This document shows positions 16,245 through 23,630 of a stretch of DNA of 64,000 nt, piece by piece. A program made the translations under genes and the position numbers. The stretch is taken from positions 53,963 to 117,962 of the forward strand of contig JAWCJE010000001.1 in assembly GCA_038853715.1 (NCBI GenBank), given 5' to 3'. Position 1 is the stretch's first letter, and each line of letters starts with the position of its first letter. This stretch comes from Candidatus Nezhaarchaeales archaeon (GTDB lineage: Archaea > Thermoproteota > Methanomethylicia > Nezhaarchaeales > JAWCJE01). Under the pieces are notes generated by a model. That model searched no databases. It had not been told where the DNA came from and was given only the letters and a program-made list of their open reading frames with translations.

Positions 16245-17100
16245 TAAGGATACGAAGGTAGTAGTACAAGGGATTACGGGGCGTGAAGGATCCTTCCATA
16301 CGAAGCTAATGCTGGACTACGGCACCAAGATCCTAGCTGGGGTAACGCCGGGTAAGGGCGGTACCGAGGTTTTAGGGCTACCAGTATATGACTCGGTCCA
16401 TGAAGCCGTTGAAGCCCACCCGGATATTAACGCCTCAATAATATTTGTACCAGCCCCCTTCGCTGCTGACGCTGTCTACGAGGCTATCGAGGAAGGCTTA
16501 AACCCGGTCGTCGTAATAACTGAGCATATACCTGTATGGGACGCCGTTAAGTTCACTAGCTACGCTCGAAGCAGGAGGATATGGGTTATAGGGCCTAACT
16601 CTCCAGGCGTAATTACGCCTGGAGAATGTAAAATGGGCGTAATGCCTGCCCACGTCTTTAGGAGGGGCGTAGTAGGTATGATTTCGAGGAGCGGAACGTT
16701 AACCTACGAGGTTGCATCCGCGGTTTCAAAGGCTGGCTTAGGGCAATCAACCTGTGTAGGTGTAGGCGGAGACCCAGTAGTAGGTATGGATCTAATCGAG
16801 GTGGTTGAACTCTTCGATAAGGACCCTGAAACTAAGGCTATAGCCGTAATAGGCGAAATAGGAGGGGATGCTGAGGAGAAACTAGCTCGATACGTAAAGA
16901 GGGTCGGGGTTAGTAAGCCGCTGGTAGCCTTCATAGCCGGTAGGACTGCTCCCCCAGGTAGGAGGATGGGGCACGCTGGAGCCATAATAACCATGGGGGC
17001 TGGAACCGCCGCGAGCAAGATTAAAGCGTTCCAGGAAGCAAACGTACAAGTAGCCGATACACCGTTAGACGTGGCTAAAATACTCTCAAAGCTCGTATAA
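16228..17100 (+). CDS. sucD: Succinyl-CoA synthetase, alpha subunit
   Basis: CoA-binding subunit, 290 residues. GITGREGSFHTK (about 15-26) is the CoA nucleotide site, GPNSPGVI the ligase signature, and GHAGAII contains the histidine phosphorylated in catalysis (H249). It starts at GTG inside the end of sucC. The operon ends here: a short gap with a GGTG site leads to an acyl-CoA dehydrogenase on the same strand, possibly a read-through partner. Confidence 0.95.
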   Translation: MAILVNKDTKVVVQGITGREGSFHTKLMLDYGTKILAGVTPGKGGTEVLGLPVYDSVHEAVEAHPDINASIIFVPAPFAADAVYEAIEEGLNPVVVITEHIPVWDAVKFTSYARSRRIWVIGPNSPGVITPGECKMGVMPAHVFRRGVVGMISRSGTLTYEVASAVSKAGLGQSTCVGVGGDPVVGMDLIEVVELFDKDPETKAIAVIGEIGGDAEEKLARYVKRVGVSKPLVAFIAGRTAPPGRRMGHAGAIITMGAGTAASKIKAFQEANVQVADTPLDVAKILSKLV

Positions 17101-17124
17101 CTCCCTTCTTTAGGTGTATGGAGT

Positions 17125-18297
17125 TTGGACTTCTCCTTAACCGATAGGCAAGTAGCGTTGCAGAGGAAAGCCCAGGAATTCGCTAAGAGGGAGATTACGA
17201 GGGAAAAGGCGGCTAGGTATGAAGTTGAAGAGGAATTTCCATGGGATATTTATAGGAAAGCCGCTGAAAACGGGCTTATAGGGGTACGCTTTAACCTTGA
17301 GTATGGCGGTCAGGGCTACGGTGTTATTGAGCATTGCTTAATTGTAGAGGAACTTTGTAGAAGGGATTCAACCATCGGGTCGGCGTTAATGCTGGCCGAG
17401 GTTCAAGCCATACCGTTAATGAAGCACGGTAGCATGAGCCAGAGGAAGAAATACTTACCCCGTATAGCTTCAGGTAGGAGCGTAGCGGCCATCGCGATCA
17501 CCGAGCCTAATCATGGTAGCGACATATTAAAGCTATCAACGACGGCTACGAAGGTAGGCGATGGATGGATCATAAATGGCGTTAAAACGCTGATAACCAA
17601 TGGTGATATAGCCGACTTCGTAATGGTGCTATGCCAAACGGATCCAAACGTAGAGCCGTCGTATCGAGGGCAAACCATGTTCATAGTTGAAAGGGGCGTT
17701 GAAGGCTTTAACGCTGTAAGTATAAAGGGTAAAATGGGTATAAGGGCAACGTCTATAGCTGAACTATCCTTCGAGAACGTCCACGTACCTAGCGACGCGT
17801 TAGTAGGTGATGTAAATAAGGGGTTCTACGTGGTTATGGATTTCTTCGATGAAAGCCGGGTCGTTATAGCAGCGCAGGCCGTAGGAATAGCTCAAGGGGC
17901 TTTGGATCGCGCAGTAGCTTACGCTAAAAGCCGTTACCAGTTTGGTCAACGCGTAGCGGATTTTCAAGCCGTACAGCATCAACTCGCCGATGTAGCTATC
18001 CAAGTGGAGGCCGCGAGGCTATTAACTTATAAAGCCGCCTGGGCCATTGACGCTGGTAAGCCTAATCCGGCTTTAGCGTCCATGGCTAAAGCCTACGCAG
18101 CTAAAGTAGCCGTAGAAGCTGCTAGCACAGCTTTAAAAGTGTTTGGAGGTTACGGCTGTATAGCTAAGTATGAGGTTGAACGCTACTACCGTGACGCTAG
18201 GGTTACCGATATATATGAAGGGACTAGGGAGATCCAAAAGAACATGATAGCGAAAACCCTACTTTACGGTAGGCGTAAGGAGCTACCTACCTACTAA
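17125..18297 (+). CDS. Acyl-CoA dehydrogenase
   Basis: FAD-dependent acyl-CoA dehydrogenase, 390 residues. It has the N-terminal helical domain, the middle beta domain with AITEPNHGSD (about 130-139) and GVKTLITNG, and a C-terminal helical bundle. The catalytic base is in the usual place (IYEGTREIQ, E365). The helix-G position that carries Glu in isovaleryl-type enzymes reads DESRV, i.e. Ser. Electrons should pass to the ETF encoded at 23.6 kb. Substrate cannot be told; the position after the succinyl-CoA synthetase genes hints at short or branched chains. TTG start with an AGGTG site. The 3' end overlaps the convergent bioY gene by 15 nt. Confidence 0.93.
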   Translation: MDFSLTDRQVALQRKAQEFAKREITREKAARYEVEEEFPWDIYRKAAENGLIGVRFNLEYGGQGYGVIEHCLIVEELCRRDSTIGSALMLAEVQAIPLMKHGSMSQRKKYLPRIASGRSVAAIAITEPNHGSDILKLSTTATKVGDGWIINGVKTLITNGDIADFVMVLCQTDPNVEPSYRGQTMFIVERGVEGFNAVSIKGKMGIRATSIAELSFENVHVPSDALVGDVNKGFYVVMDFFDESRVVIAAQAVGIAQGALDRAVAYAKSRYQFGQRVADFQAVQHQLADVAIQVEAARLLTYKAAWAIDAGKPNPALASMAKAYAAKVAVEAASTALKVFGGYGCIAKYEVERYYRDARVTDIYEGTREIQKNMIAKTLLYGRRKELPTY

Positions 18298-18837
18298 CGA
18301 TTTGGTTAAGGGCCTTAACTTAACGGTTAAAATAGCCGCTAGTACCATTTTAAGCGTATCACCAGGTAGGAAAGGTAGAACTCCTACAACTATGGCTTTA
18401 GTTAAATCCCCGCCGAGCCAGTAGCATAACTGAAGAAGACCTAGGAAGTATAGAGTTAACGTGCCGACGAGCATTGAAACGAGGTAATAGGTGAACCTAA
18501 GCCTTACACTATTAAGCCTATCGCCAACCTTAGCTAAGTAGCCGACGGTAAAGGAGCAAACCATAAAGCCTATTAAGTAGCCTCCGGTAGGGCCGAGCAG
18601 TACTAGGAGGCTGGCTCTACCTCCGGCGAAAACTGGTAGACCCATACAGCCTAATAGAACGTATAGGGCTTGACTTAAAGCTCCGAGCCTGCCTCCAAGG
18701 AGGGAGCCTGAAAGGTATACGAAAAGCGTTTGACCGGTGATAGGGACGGGCCCTATGGGTAGGTAGATGTAGGCGCCTACCGCGGTTAAAGCTGCGAACA
18801 TAGCGGTGGTGGTTACGGTTAAGGACCGCTGGAGCAT
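18283..18837 (-). CDS. bioY: Biotin transporter BioY
   Basis: Membrane S-component that binds and imports biotin, 184 residues with about six hydrophobic segments. Family hallmarks: IGPVPITGQTLFVYLSG near residue 30, GLPVFAGG near 65, and LLGPTGGYLIGF near 80. No BioM/BioN energy-coupling genes adjoin; it may work alone or with a shared module. Biotin demand fits the carboxyltransferase genes upstream and BirA downstream. A GTTAAC-N16-GTTAAC pair lies 8-35 nt before the start and is a good candidate for BirA control. Confidence 0.93.
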   Translation of the reverse strand: MLQRSLTVTTTAMFAALTAVGAYIYLPIGPVPITGQTLFVYLSGSLLGGRLGALSQALYVLLGCMGLPVFAGGRASLLVLLGPTGGYLIGFMVCSFTVGYLAKVGDRLNSVRLRFTYYLVSMLVGTLTLYFLGLLQLCYWLGGDLTKAIVVGVLPFLPGDTLKMVLAAILTVKLRPLTKSLVGR

Positions 18838-18843
18838 AAAAAA

Positions 18844-18872
18844 GGTTAACTTCTCTAATTAAAAAGGTTAAC
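18844..18872. promoter_or_regulatory. Candidate BirA operator at the bioY promoter
   Basis: GGTTAAC occurs at 18844-18850 and 18866-18872. The self-complementary core GTTAAC is repeated with a 16-nt spacer, the two-half-site architecture of BirA operators (TTGTAAACC/GGTTTACAA-type arms separated by 14-16 nt, with GTTAAC-type cores reported in archaea, from memory). It lies between divergent bioY and the CaiB-family gene, and the window encodes a BirA with a DNA-binding domain. The spacer is AT-rich and could hold the bioY TATA element. Confidence 0.55.
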
Positions 18873-18935
18873 GTTTGGGGGTAAACATATGTATAAGTAT
18901 CTGAGTTTACCGTGAATATGATGAGGTGCTCCGTA

Positions 18936-20102
18936 GTGCTTGAAGGCTTAAGGATCATCGACTTAACCAGGATGCTACCAGGCGGGTACTGTACGCTTTT
19001 ACTCGCCGATCTAGGGGCTGAGGTTATTAAGGTGGAGGAGCCCGGCGTAGGTGATCCCGCGAGGGTTATGCCTCCCTTCTTCAAGGGTGAAGGGGGGCAC
19101 CATTTAATCATCAACCGTAATAAGAAGAGCCTAACTTTAAACCTGAAAAGCGAAATGGGGAGGGAGGTCTTCTATAGGCTTTCCGAGAAGTCCGACGTGA
19201 TTATTGAGAGCTTTAGGCCGGGCGTAGTTAAGCGGTTAAGTATCGACTATGAAACCATTAAGTCCATTAACCCTAGGATCGTTTACTGCTCCTTAACAGG
19301 TTACGGTCAAAGGGGCCCCTACGAGAATCTACCGGGTCACGATATTAACTACGTATCCATGGCCGGCATCCCAAGCTTCACCGGCTCCGCCGATGACCCA
19401 CCGGTTTTACCAGGCGTCCAAGTAGCTGACTTAGCGGGTGGGATGATGTGTGCCATCGCCATTTTAGCAGCCTTACTTAGGAGGATTAAAACGGGTGAAG
19501 GAGCGTTTATAGACGTAGCCATGTTAGACGTAGCCGTTTCATGGCTTACTATTCACGCTGCTAAGTACTTCTTTGAAGGCGTAGCTCCTAAACGAGGCGA
19601 CGTAGAACTGGCTGGCGCCGCGCCATACTACAATCTGTATGAAACGCTTGATGGGAAGTATATCGCCATCGGATGCCTCGAAGAGAGGTTTTGGAGGAAT
19701 TTATGTAGAGCTATCGGAAGGGATGACCTCGCTGAACTTCAATACGCTGTCGGCGAAAAGCGTAAAGAAGTCTTCAAAACCCTTAGGGAGGTGTTTAAGG
19801 GTAAGAGTAGGTGGGAATGGTTTAAGGTATTAAGCGAAGCCGACGTTTGCTGCTCCCCCCTATACTCTGTTGATGAGGTCTTTAATGATCCGCACGTCGT
19901 TCAAAGGGGCATGTTGATCGAGGTTGAACACCCAACGCTTGGAAAGCTTAAACAAATAGGTAACCCCATAAAGGTAGCTGGGGTTAAGTTTAAGGTTAGA
20001 AGCCCGCCTCCAGCATTAGGTCAGCATACCGTGGAGATATTGAGGTGGCTAGGCTATAGCGACGAACAGATAAACGAGCTACGTAGCAAAGGAGTTATTT
20101 AA
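18936..20102 (+). CDS. CaiB/BaiF family protein, AMACR-like acyl-CoA racemase or CoA transferase
   Basis: Class III CoA-transferase fold, about 388 residues. The N-terminal LEGLRIIDLTRMLPGGYCT and ADLGAEVIKVEEP are standard. GHDINYVSMAG and QVADLAGGMMCA resemble alpha-methylacyl-CoA racemase, in which the His of GHDINY and the Asp of the later segment are the two catalytic residues. A 2-methylacyl-CoA racemase in branched-chain degradation is therefore as likely as a CoA transferase. I place the start at GTG 18936, with GAGGTG 7 nt upstream and the exact family N-terminus; a GTG at 18912 and ATGs at 18918/18921 would add a poorly conserved extension. It is divergent from bioY and followed by birA. 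Confidence 0.85.
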   Translation: MLEGLRIIDLTRMLPGGYCTLLLADLGAEVIKVEEPGVGDPARVMPPFFKGEGGHHLIINRNKKSLTLNLKSEMGREVFYRLSEKSDVIIESFRPGVVKRLSIDYETIKSINPRIVYCSLTGYGQRGPYENLPGHDINYVSMAGIPSFTGSADDPPVLPGVQVADLAGGMMCAIAILAALLRRIKTGEGAFIDVAMLDVAVSWLTIHAAKYFFEGVAPKRGDVELAGAAPYYNLYETLDGKYIAIGCLEERFWRNLCRAIGRDDLAELQYAVGEKRKEVFKTLREVFKGKSRWEWFKVLSEADVCCSPLYSVDEVFNDPHVVQRGMLIEVEHPTLGKLKQIGNPIKVAGVKFKVRSPPPALGQHTVEILRWLGYSDEQINELRSKGVI

Positions 20103-20130
20103 AGAAGAATTTTAAACCGGTGGGGTAGGT

Positions 20131-21120
20131 TTGCGGCGTTCTAACGATAGGCTTGAACGCCTATTAATACTTCTACGCGATTCTAAAAGGGTTTACCGCT
20201 CGGGTGAGGAGTTAGCGAAGGCTTTAGGTGTTTCAAGGGTTGCCGTCTGGAAGCATGTTAAAACCTTGAGGGATACGGGCTACGTTATAGAAGCTAAACC
20301 TAAGCTTGGCTATAGGCTATTGAAGGAGGCAGACATACTTAAGCCTACACTAGTCAAGGAAGGGTTAAGGACGAACTTCATCGGATGCGAGGTACGGTGT
20401 TACGACGCCGTGCCGTCAACTCAAAGCGTGGTTAAAGAGGCCGCTGAACGAGGATTTAGGGAGGGCTTCGTCGCCATCGCGGAGGAGCAAACCGCCGGTA
20501 GAGGCCGTAGGGGTAGAAGCTGGGTTTCACCTCGAGGCGGATTATGGTTATCAATACTGCTTAAACCGGGGCTACCGCCACCTAAACTCCCCCTATTAAT
20601 GTTGGCCGCGGGCTTAGCCGTATCTAAGGCTGTAGAGACTACCTGTGGTTTAAAGGCGGAGTTGAAGTGGCCTAACGACGTGTTAATTAACGGTAGGAAG
20701 GTGGCGGGTATACTGGCTGAAGCGTCCGTTGAAGCGGACCTAGTCCATTACGTGGTGCTAGGTATAGGTGTAAACGTTAACAACGATCTACCCGTGAAGC
20801 TAAAGGAGGAAGCCACTACGCTTAAGGAGCAGCTTGGAAGCAGTGTAGCCAGGGTTAAGCTTGTACAGGAACTATTGAAGGCGTTAGAAGACGAATACTT
20901 AACGCTTAAACGGGGAGGGTATCAAGAAGTACTTGACGGTTGGAGAGCTAGGTCAAGTATCCTTAAGTCCGAGGTGATGGTTTCCCTTATGGGAGAGGCG
21001 TATGAGGGCGTAGCTGAAGATGTAGACGGGGACGGGGCCCTCATCCTTAGGCTTAAGGATGGAAGCTTAAAGCGGTTCCTAGCTGGCGACGTAACGCTGA
21101 GGATTAAAGCTAAAGGTTGA
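20131..21120 (+). CDS. birA: Bifunctional biotin ligase / biotin operon repressor
   Basis: 329 residues in three parts: an N-terminal winged helix-turn-helix (about 20-60, GEELAKALGVSRVAVWKH), a catalytic biotin protein ligase domain with the biotinyl-AMP loop GRGRRGRSW (123-131) and KWPNDVLINGRKVAGIL, and a C-terminal SH3-like domain. It should biotinylate the carrier protein at 11.4 kb and, having a DNA-binding domain, repress bioY through the site at 18844-18872. TTG start 28 nt after the CaiB-like gene with a GGGG-rich site, so probably co-transcribed with it. Confidence 0.94.
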   Translation: MRRSNDRLERLLILLRDSKRVYRSGEELAKALGVSRVAVWKHVKTLRDTGYVIEAKPKLGYRLLKEADILKPTLVKEGLRTNFIGCEVRCYDAVPSTQSVVKEAAERGFREGFVAIAEEQTAGRGRRGRSWVSPRGGLWLSILLKPGLPPPKLPLLMLAAGLAVSKAVETTCGLKAELKWPNDVLINGRKVAGILAEASVEADLVHYVVLGIGVNVNNDLPVKLKEEATTLKEQLGSSVARVKLVQELLKALEDEYLTLKRGGYQEVLDGWRARSSILKSEVMVSLMGEAYEGVAEDVDGDGALILRLKDGSLKRFLAGDVTLRIKAKG

Positions 21121-21248
21121 AGGGCTCTAACCCGCCTTAACCCCCTATTTGATAGGAATATTTCCCCTTTAACGATAAATATTGAGATGGAGCTTAGCTC
21201 CGGTACTGATAAATATCTGCCTATTAACGTCCTCTAGGAGGTGTAGTC

Positions 21249-22436
21249 TTGGACTTCGAGCTTAGTAAGGAGCAGAAGATGGTTATCCAAGCCGCTAGGG
21301 AGATAGCTAAGGACTTCGGGCCCGAGTATTGGAGGGAGAAGGAGGAGAAGGAGGAGTTCGGGCAGGAGTTTTGGGATGCGTTAAGGAAGGCCAACTTCCA
21401 GGGGATAGCGATCCCTGAGGAGTATGGAGGGGGAGGTATGGGGATGTTGGAGCTGGCCATGGCTATGGAGGAGCTGGCCGCTAATGGCTGCGGGATGGGT
21501 GGTGCTTGGTACTTAACGTTAACCTCCGTTTTCGGAGGCGTAACTATAACTAGACATGGTAGCAGGAGGTTGAAGGAGAAGTACCTACCGAAGATAGCCT
21601 CGGGCGAAATGGAGTTCTGCTTAGCCGTAACTGAGCCTAACGCTGGATCGAATACCTTCAACATCGAGACTAAGGCGGTTAAGGAAGGCGATGAATACGT
21701 AATTAACGGGACTAAGATGTTCATATCCGGAGCTGATAGAGCTAAAGGCATGACCCTACTTGTTAGAACAACGCCTAAGGAAAAAGCTCCTAAGAAAACC
21801 TATGGTATTAGCGTGTTCATAGTTGAACTACCAAACCCGGCGGTCGAGGTAACACCGATACCTAAGCATGGAATAAACTACTCAAAAACGTGTGAAGTAA
21901 ACATAAACAACTTGAGGGTGCCCGAGGAGAACTTAGTCGGCGAAAAGGATCAGGGCTGGTACATCATACTTGATACCTTAAACCCGGAGCGTATCTCGTT
22001 CGCCGCCGCCGCGGTTGGAATAGCTAGATTAGCGATAAGTAAGGCTGTGGAGTATTCTAAGCAGAGGAGGATATTCGCTGATCCCATAGGATCCTATCAA
22101 GGGCTACAGTTCCCGTTAGCGCAGTCCTACGCCGAGGTTGAATGCGCTAGGCTTATGAACTATAGGGCGGCGTGGCTCTTCGATAATGGTAAGCCCTATA
22201 CAGAGGTTGGAGCCGCAACCAACATGGCTAAAACGGTAGCTATAGAGTCCGGTATTAAAGCCGTATATAACGCTATGCAAGTCTTTGGGGGCTACGGTTA
22301 CGCTAAGGAGTACGACGTGGAACGATGGTGGAGGGAAATAAACCTCTTAAGGCTGGCGCCGATAACGCAGCAAATGGCGTTAGCCTACATAGGTGAACAC
22401 GTCTTAGGGATGCCGAAGTCGTATCGAACAGAGTGA
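21249..22436 (+). CDS. Acyl-CoA dehydrogenase with relocated catalytic glutamate
   Basis: 395-residue acyl-CoA dehydrogenase. Family landmarks are GIAIPEEYGGGG, AVTEPNAGSNT (about 126-136), NGTKMFISGA and VFGGYGYAKEYDVERWWR. The C-terminal YEGT segment that holds the catalytic Glu in most relatives reads LRLAPITQQ here, with Ala (about A370) at that position. Instead, Glu247 in LNPERISF falls where isovaleryl-CoA and long-chain dehydrogenases keep their base on helix G. The enzyme is therefore probably active with an isovaleryl/long-chain-like geometry. TTG start; AGGAGGTG precedes it and a TATA-like GATAAATAT lies at about 21208. Divergent from the other three paralogues in the window. Confidence 0.9.
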   Translation: MDFELSKEQKMVIQAAREIAKDFGPEYWREKEEKEEFGQEFWDALRKANFQGIAIPEEYGGGGMGMLELAMAMEELAANGCGMGGAWYLTLTSVFGGVTITRHGSRRLKEKYLPKIASGEMEFCLAVTEPNAGSNTFNIETKAVKEGDEYVINGTKMFISGADRAKGMTLLVRTTPKEKAPKKTYGISVFIVELPNPAVEVTPIPKHGINYSKTCEVNINNLRVPEENLVGEKDQGWYIILDTLNPERISFAAAAVGIARLAISKAVEYSKQRRIFADPIGSYQGLQFPLAQSYAEVECARLMNYRAAWLFDNGKPYTEVGAATNMAKTVAIESGIKAVYNAMQVFGGYGYAKEYDVERWWREINLLRLAPITQQMALAYIGEHVLGMPKSYRTE

Positions 22437-22442
22437 AGAGCT

Positions 22443-22530
22443 TATGGACGAGGCCACCTTCAGTTCAGGTTAAGCTAACGATGCTCACGTAATTAAGACT
22501 GAAGCACCTTTTACGTTGGGCTCGTCCATA
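22443..22530. repeat. Nested inverted repeat between convergent genes
   Basis: Outer arms TATGGACGAG (22443-22452) and CTCGTCCATA (22521-22530). Inner arms CTTCAGT (22458-22464) and ACTGAAG (22498-22504). All four pair perfectly and in nested order, giving an 88-nt structure followed by a T run (GGTTTTTAC). It starts just after the acyl-CoA dehydrogenase stop and precedes the end of the convergent MNT gene. It may be a bidirectional terminator, a structured RNA or a small mobile remnant. Confidence 0.5.
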
Positions 22531-22576
22531 GGTTTTTACATTGGATTTCCATGCGATCGATAGAGGATTTTAAGCA

Positions 22577-22882
22577 TTATACTTTAATAAGTTCTTCGAT
22601 AGGTATAAATCGCCTATACCATTTTTTAAGCATTTGCTCGGTGACTACGTGAAGCTCTAAAGGCTCTTCCAAGGCCTTATACACCTTAACCATCATATCG
22701 TATTTACGCTCGATCATCCGCGTAACCACTAGAACGCCTATATCGCTTAATACAGTAGCCTCACCCCTAACAGAGGAGCCGAAAACGTATACTTCAGCCA
22801 TAGGATCTATGGTTTGCACTAGGCTTTTAACTCGCTCCGCCGCCTTTAAATAGTCCTTAAACCTCCGGTTTTGCATGTTCAT
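22577..22882 (-). CDS. MNT-domain nucleotidyltransferase-like protein (degenerate)
   Basis: 101-residue minimal nucleotidyltransferase-fold protein paired with a HEPN protein. The core motif reads VFGSSVRGEATVLSDIGVLVVT (about 33-54). GS and the first Asp of S-D-x-D are kept, but the second Asp is Gly (SDIG where SDID is expected). Loss of a metal-binding Asp suggests little or no nucleotidyl transfer. Such MNT/HEPN pairs are toxin-antitoxin systems in which MNT neutralises the HEPN RNase, sometimes by AMPylation. The start ATG overlaps the HEPN stop by 1 nt (TAATG), so the genes are coupled. Confidence 0.8.
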   Translation of the reverse strand: MNMQNRRFKDYLKAAERVKSLVQTIDPMAEVYVFGSSVRGEATVLSDIGVLVVTRMIERKYDMMVKVYKALEEPLELHVVTEQMLKKWYRRFIPIEELIKV

Positions 22883-23268
22883 TAAACCTCGTCTACGAGC
22901 CGCTTAAACCTATCCACTATAAACCTGTGAAGGCTTTGAACCTCCTTTTCCTCGTAACTGTATGGAATATGCCTTGAAGCTACGTATGCCTCTTCAAGCC
23001 GAGCCACGTAACGGAGCGTTTGCTCATCCTCGATGAGGTGTTGGAGTTTTGAGTAATACTTTGTAGGTTCCCTTATAAGCCTCCTTAAGGAATGTGTCCT
23101 CGGATATGAACCAGTTTTAACTAAAAGTTTATACTTAAGGACGAGCTGGCAGTATTGCTCTAAGTTGAAGACGGCTAGATCCCATTCACCATTTTTAAGT
23201 AGGTGGTCAGCGTTCCTTAAAAAGGCTTCAGCCCTCCTTTTTAGGACCTCAATTTCTTCAAAGGACAT
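22882..23268 (-). CDS. HEPN-domain protein (probable toxin of a HEPN/MNT pair)
   Basis: All-helical HEPN domain, 128 residues from the preferred start. Helix 1 has NADHLLKNGEWDLAVFNLEQ; helix 2 has YCQLVLKYKLLVKTGSYPRTHSL. The C-terminal RLEEAYVASRHIPYSY is the region that bears the R-x4-6-H type RNase motif in toxic members. ATG 23268 is chosen because GGTGG lies 5 nt before it; an upstream frame to 23298 adds ten residues. It is the first gene of a two-gene operon with the MNT gene. Toxicity is inferred from the family. Confidence 0.8.
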   Translation of the reverse strand: MSFEEIEVLKRRAEAFLRNADHLLKNGEWDLAVFNLEQYCQLVLKYKLLVKTGSYPRTHSLRRLIREPTKYYSKLQHLIEDEQTLRYVARLEEAYVASRHIPYSYEEKEVQSLHRFIVDRFKRLVDEV

Positions 23269-23298
23269 GGAATCCACCATCCATTGTAAACATCGCAA

Positions 23299-23630
23299 CC
23301 ATAATATACCAACTCGCGTTAAGCCGGTCTTCCATTTAAAATCGCGTTTTTCTCCTTAAGAACTGTTGCATCAGAATTTAGAAGGACGGCTTTCTGGTAT
23401 ATCGTGTTGCAACAGTATCTTATAGTCGCCGTACGGCTTAACCAAAGGTAACCTAATAAGGCTTGAACCAAGCAAACCTCAACAAATTCAGAAACTCCGC
23501 ACATAAACTAAAACAGTAAGAGGTTTAAAAGAAATAGTCAATGTTGCAAACGCCCATGGGACACGTAAAACTATTTAAAACTCCGCGGGTTTCGTATGCC
23601 ACGCTAGCCTTATAATCGCGGGGTGGGAGG
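23299..23630. other. 332-nt intergenic region with repeated TGTTGCA motifs
   Basis: Divergent space between the HEPN gene and etfB. TGTTGCA occurs at about 23364, 23405 (inside the palindrome TGTTGCAACA, 23405-23414) and 23543. This could be an operator set for the HEPN/MNT operon. TATA-like CTATTTAAAAC lies near 23570 for etfB. A 61-codon minus-strand frame here has no recognisable features and is not called. Confidence 0.4.

Noticed and set aside
23319..23504. 61-codon minus-strand frame upstream of the HEPN gene, considered as a transposase remnant
   Set aside because: No transposase motif or terminal repeats seen; lies in a probable promoter region.
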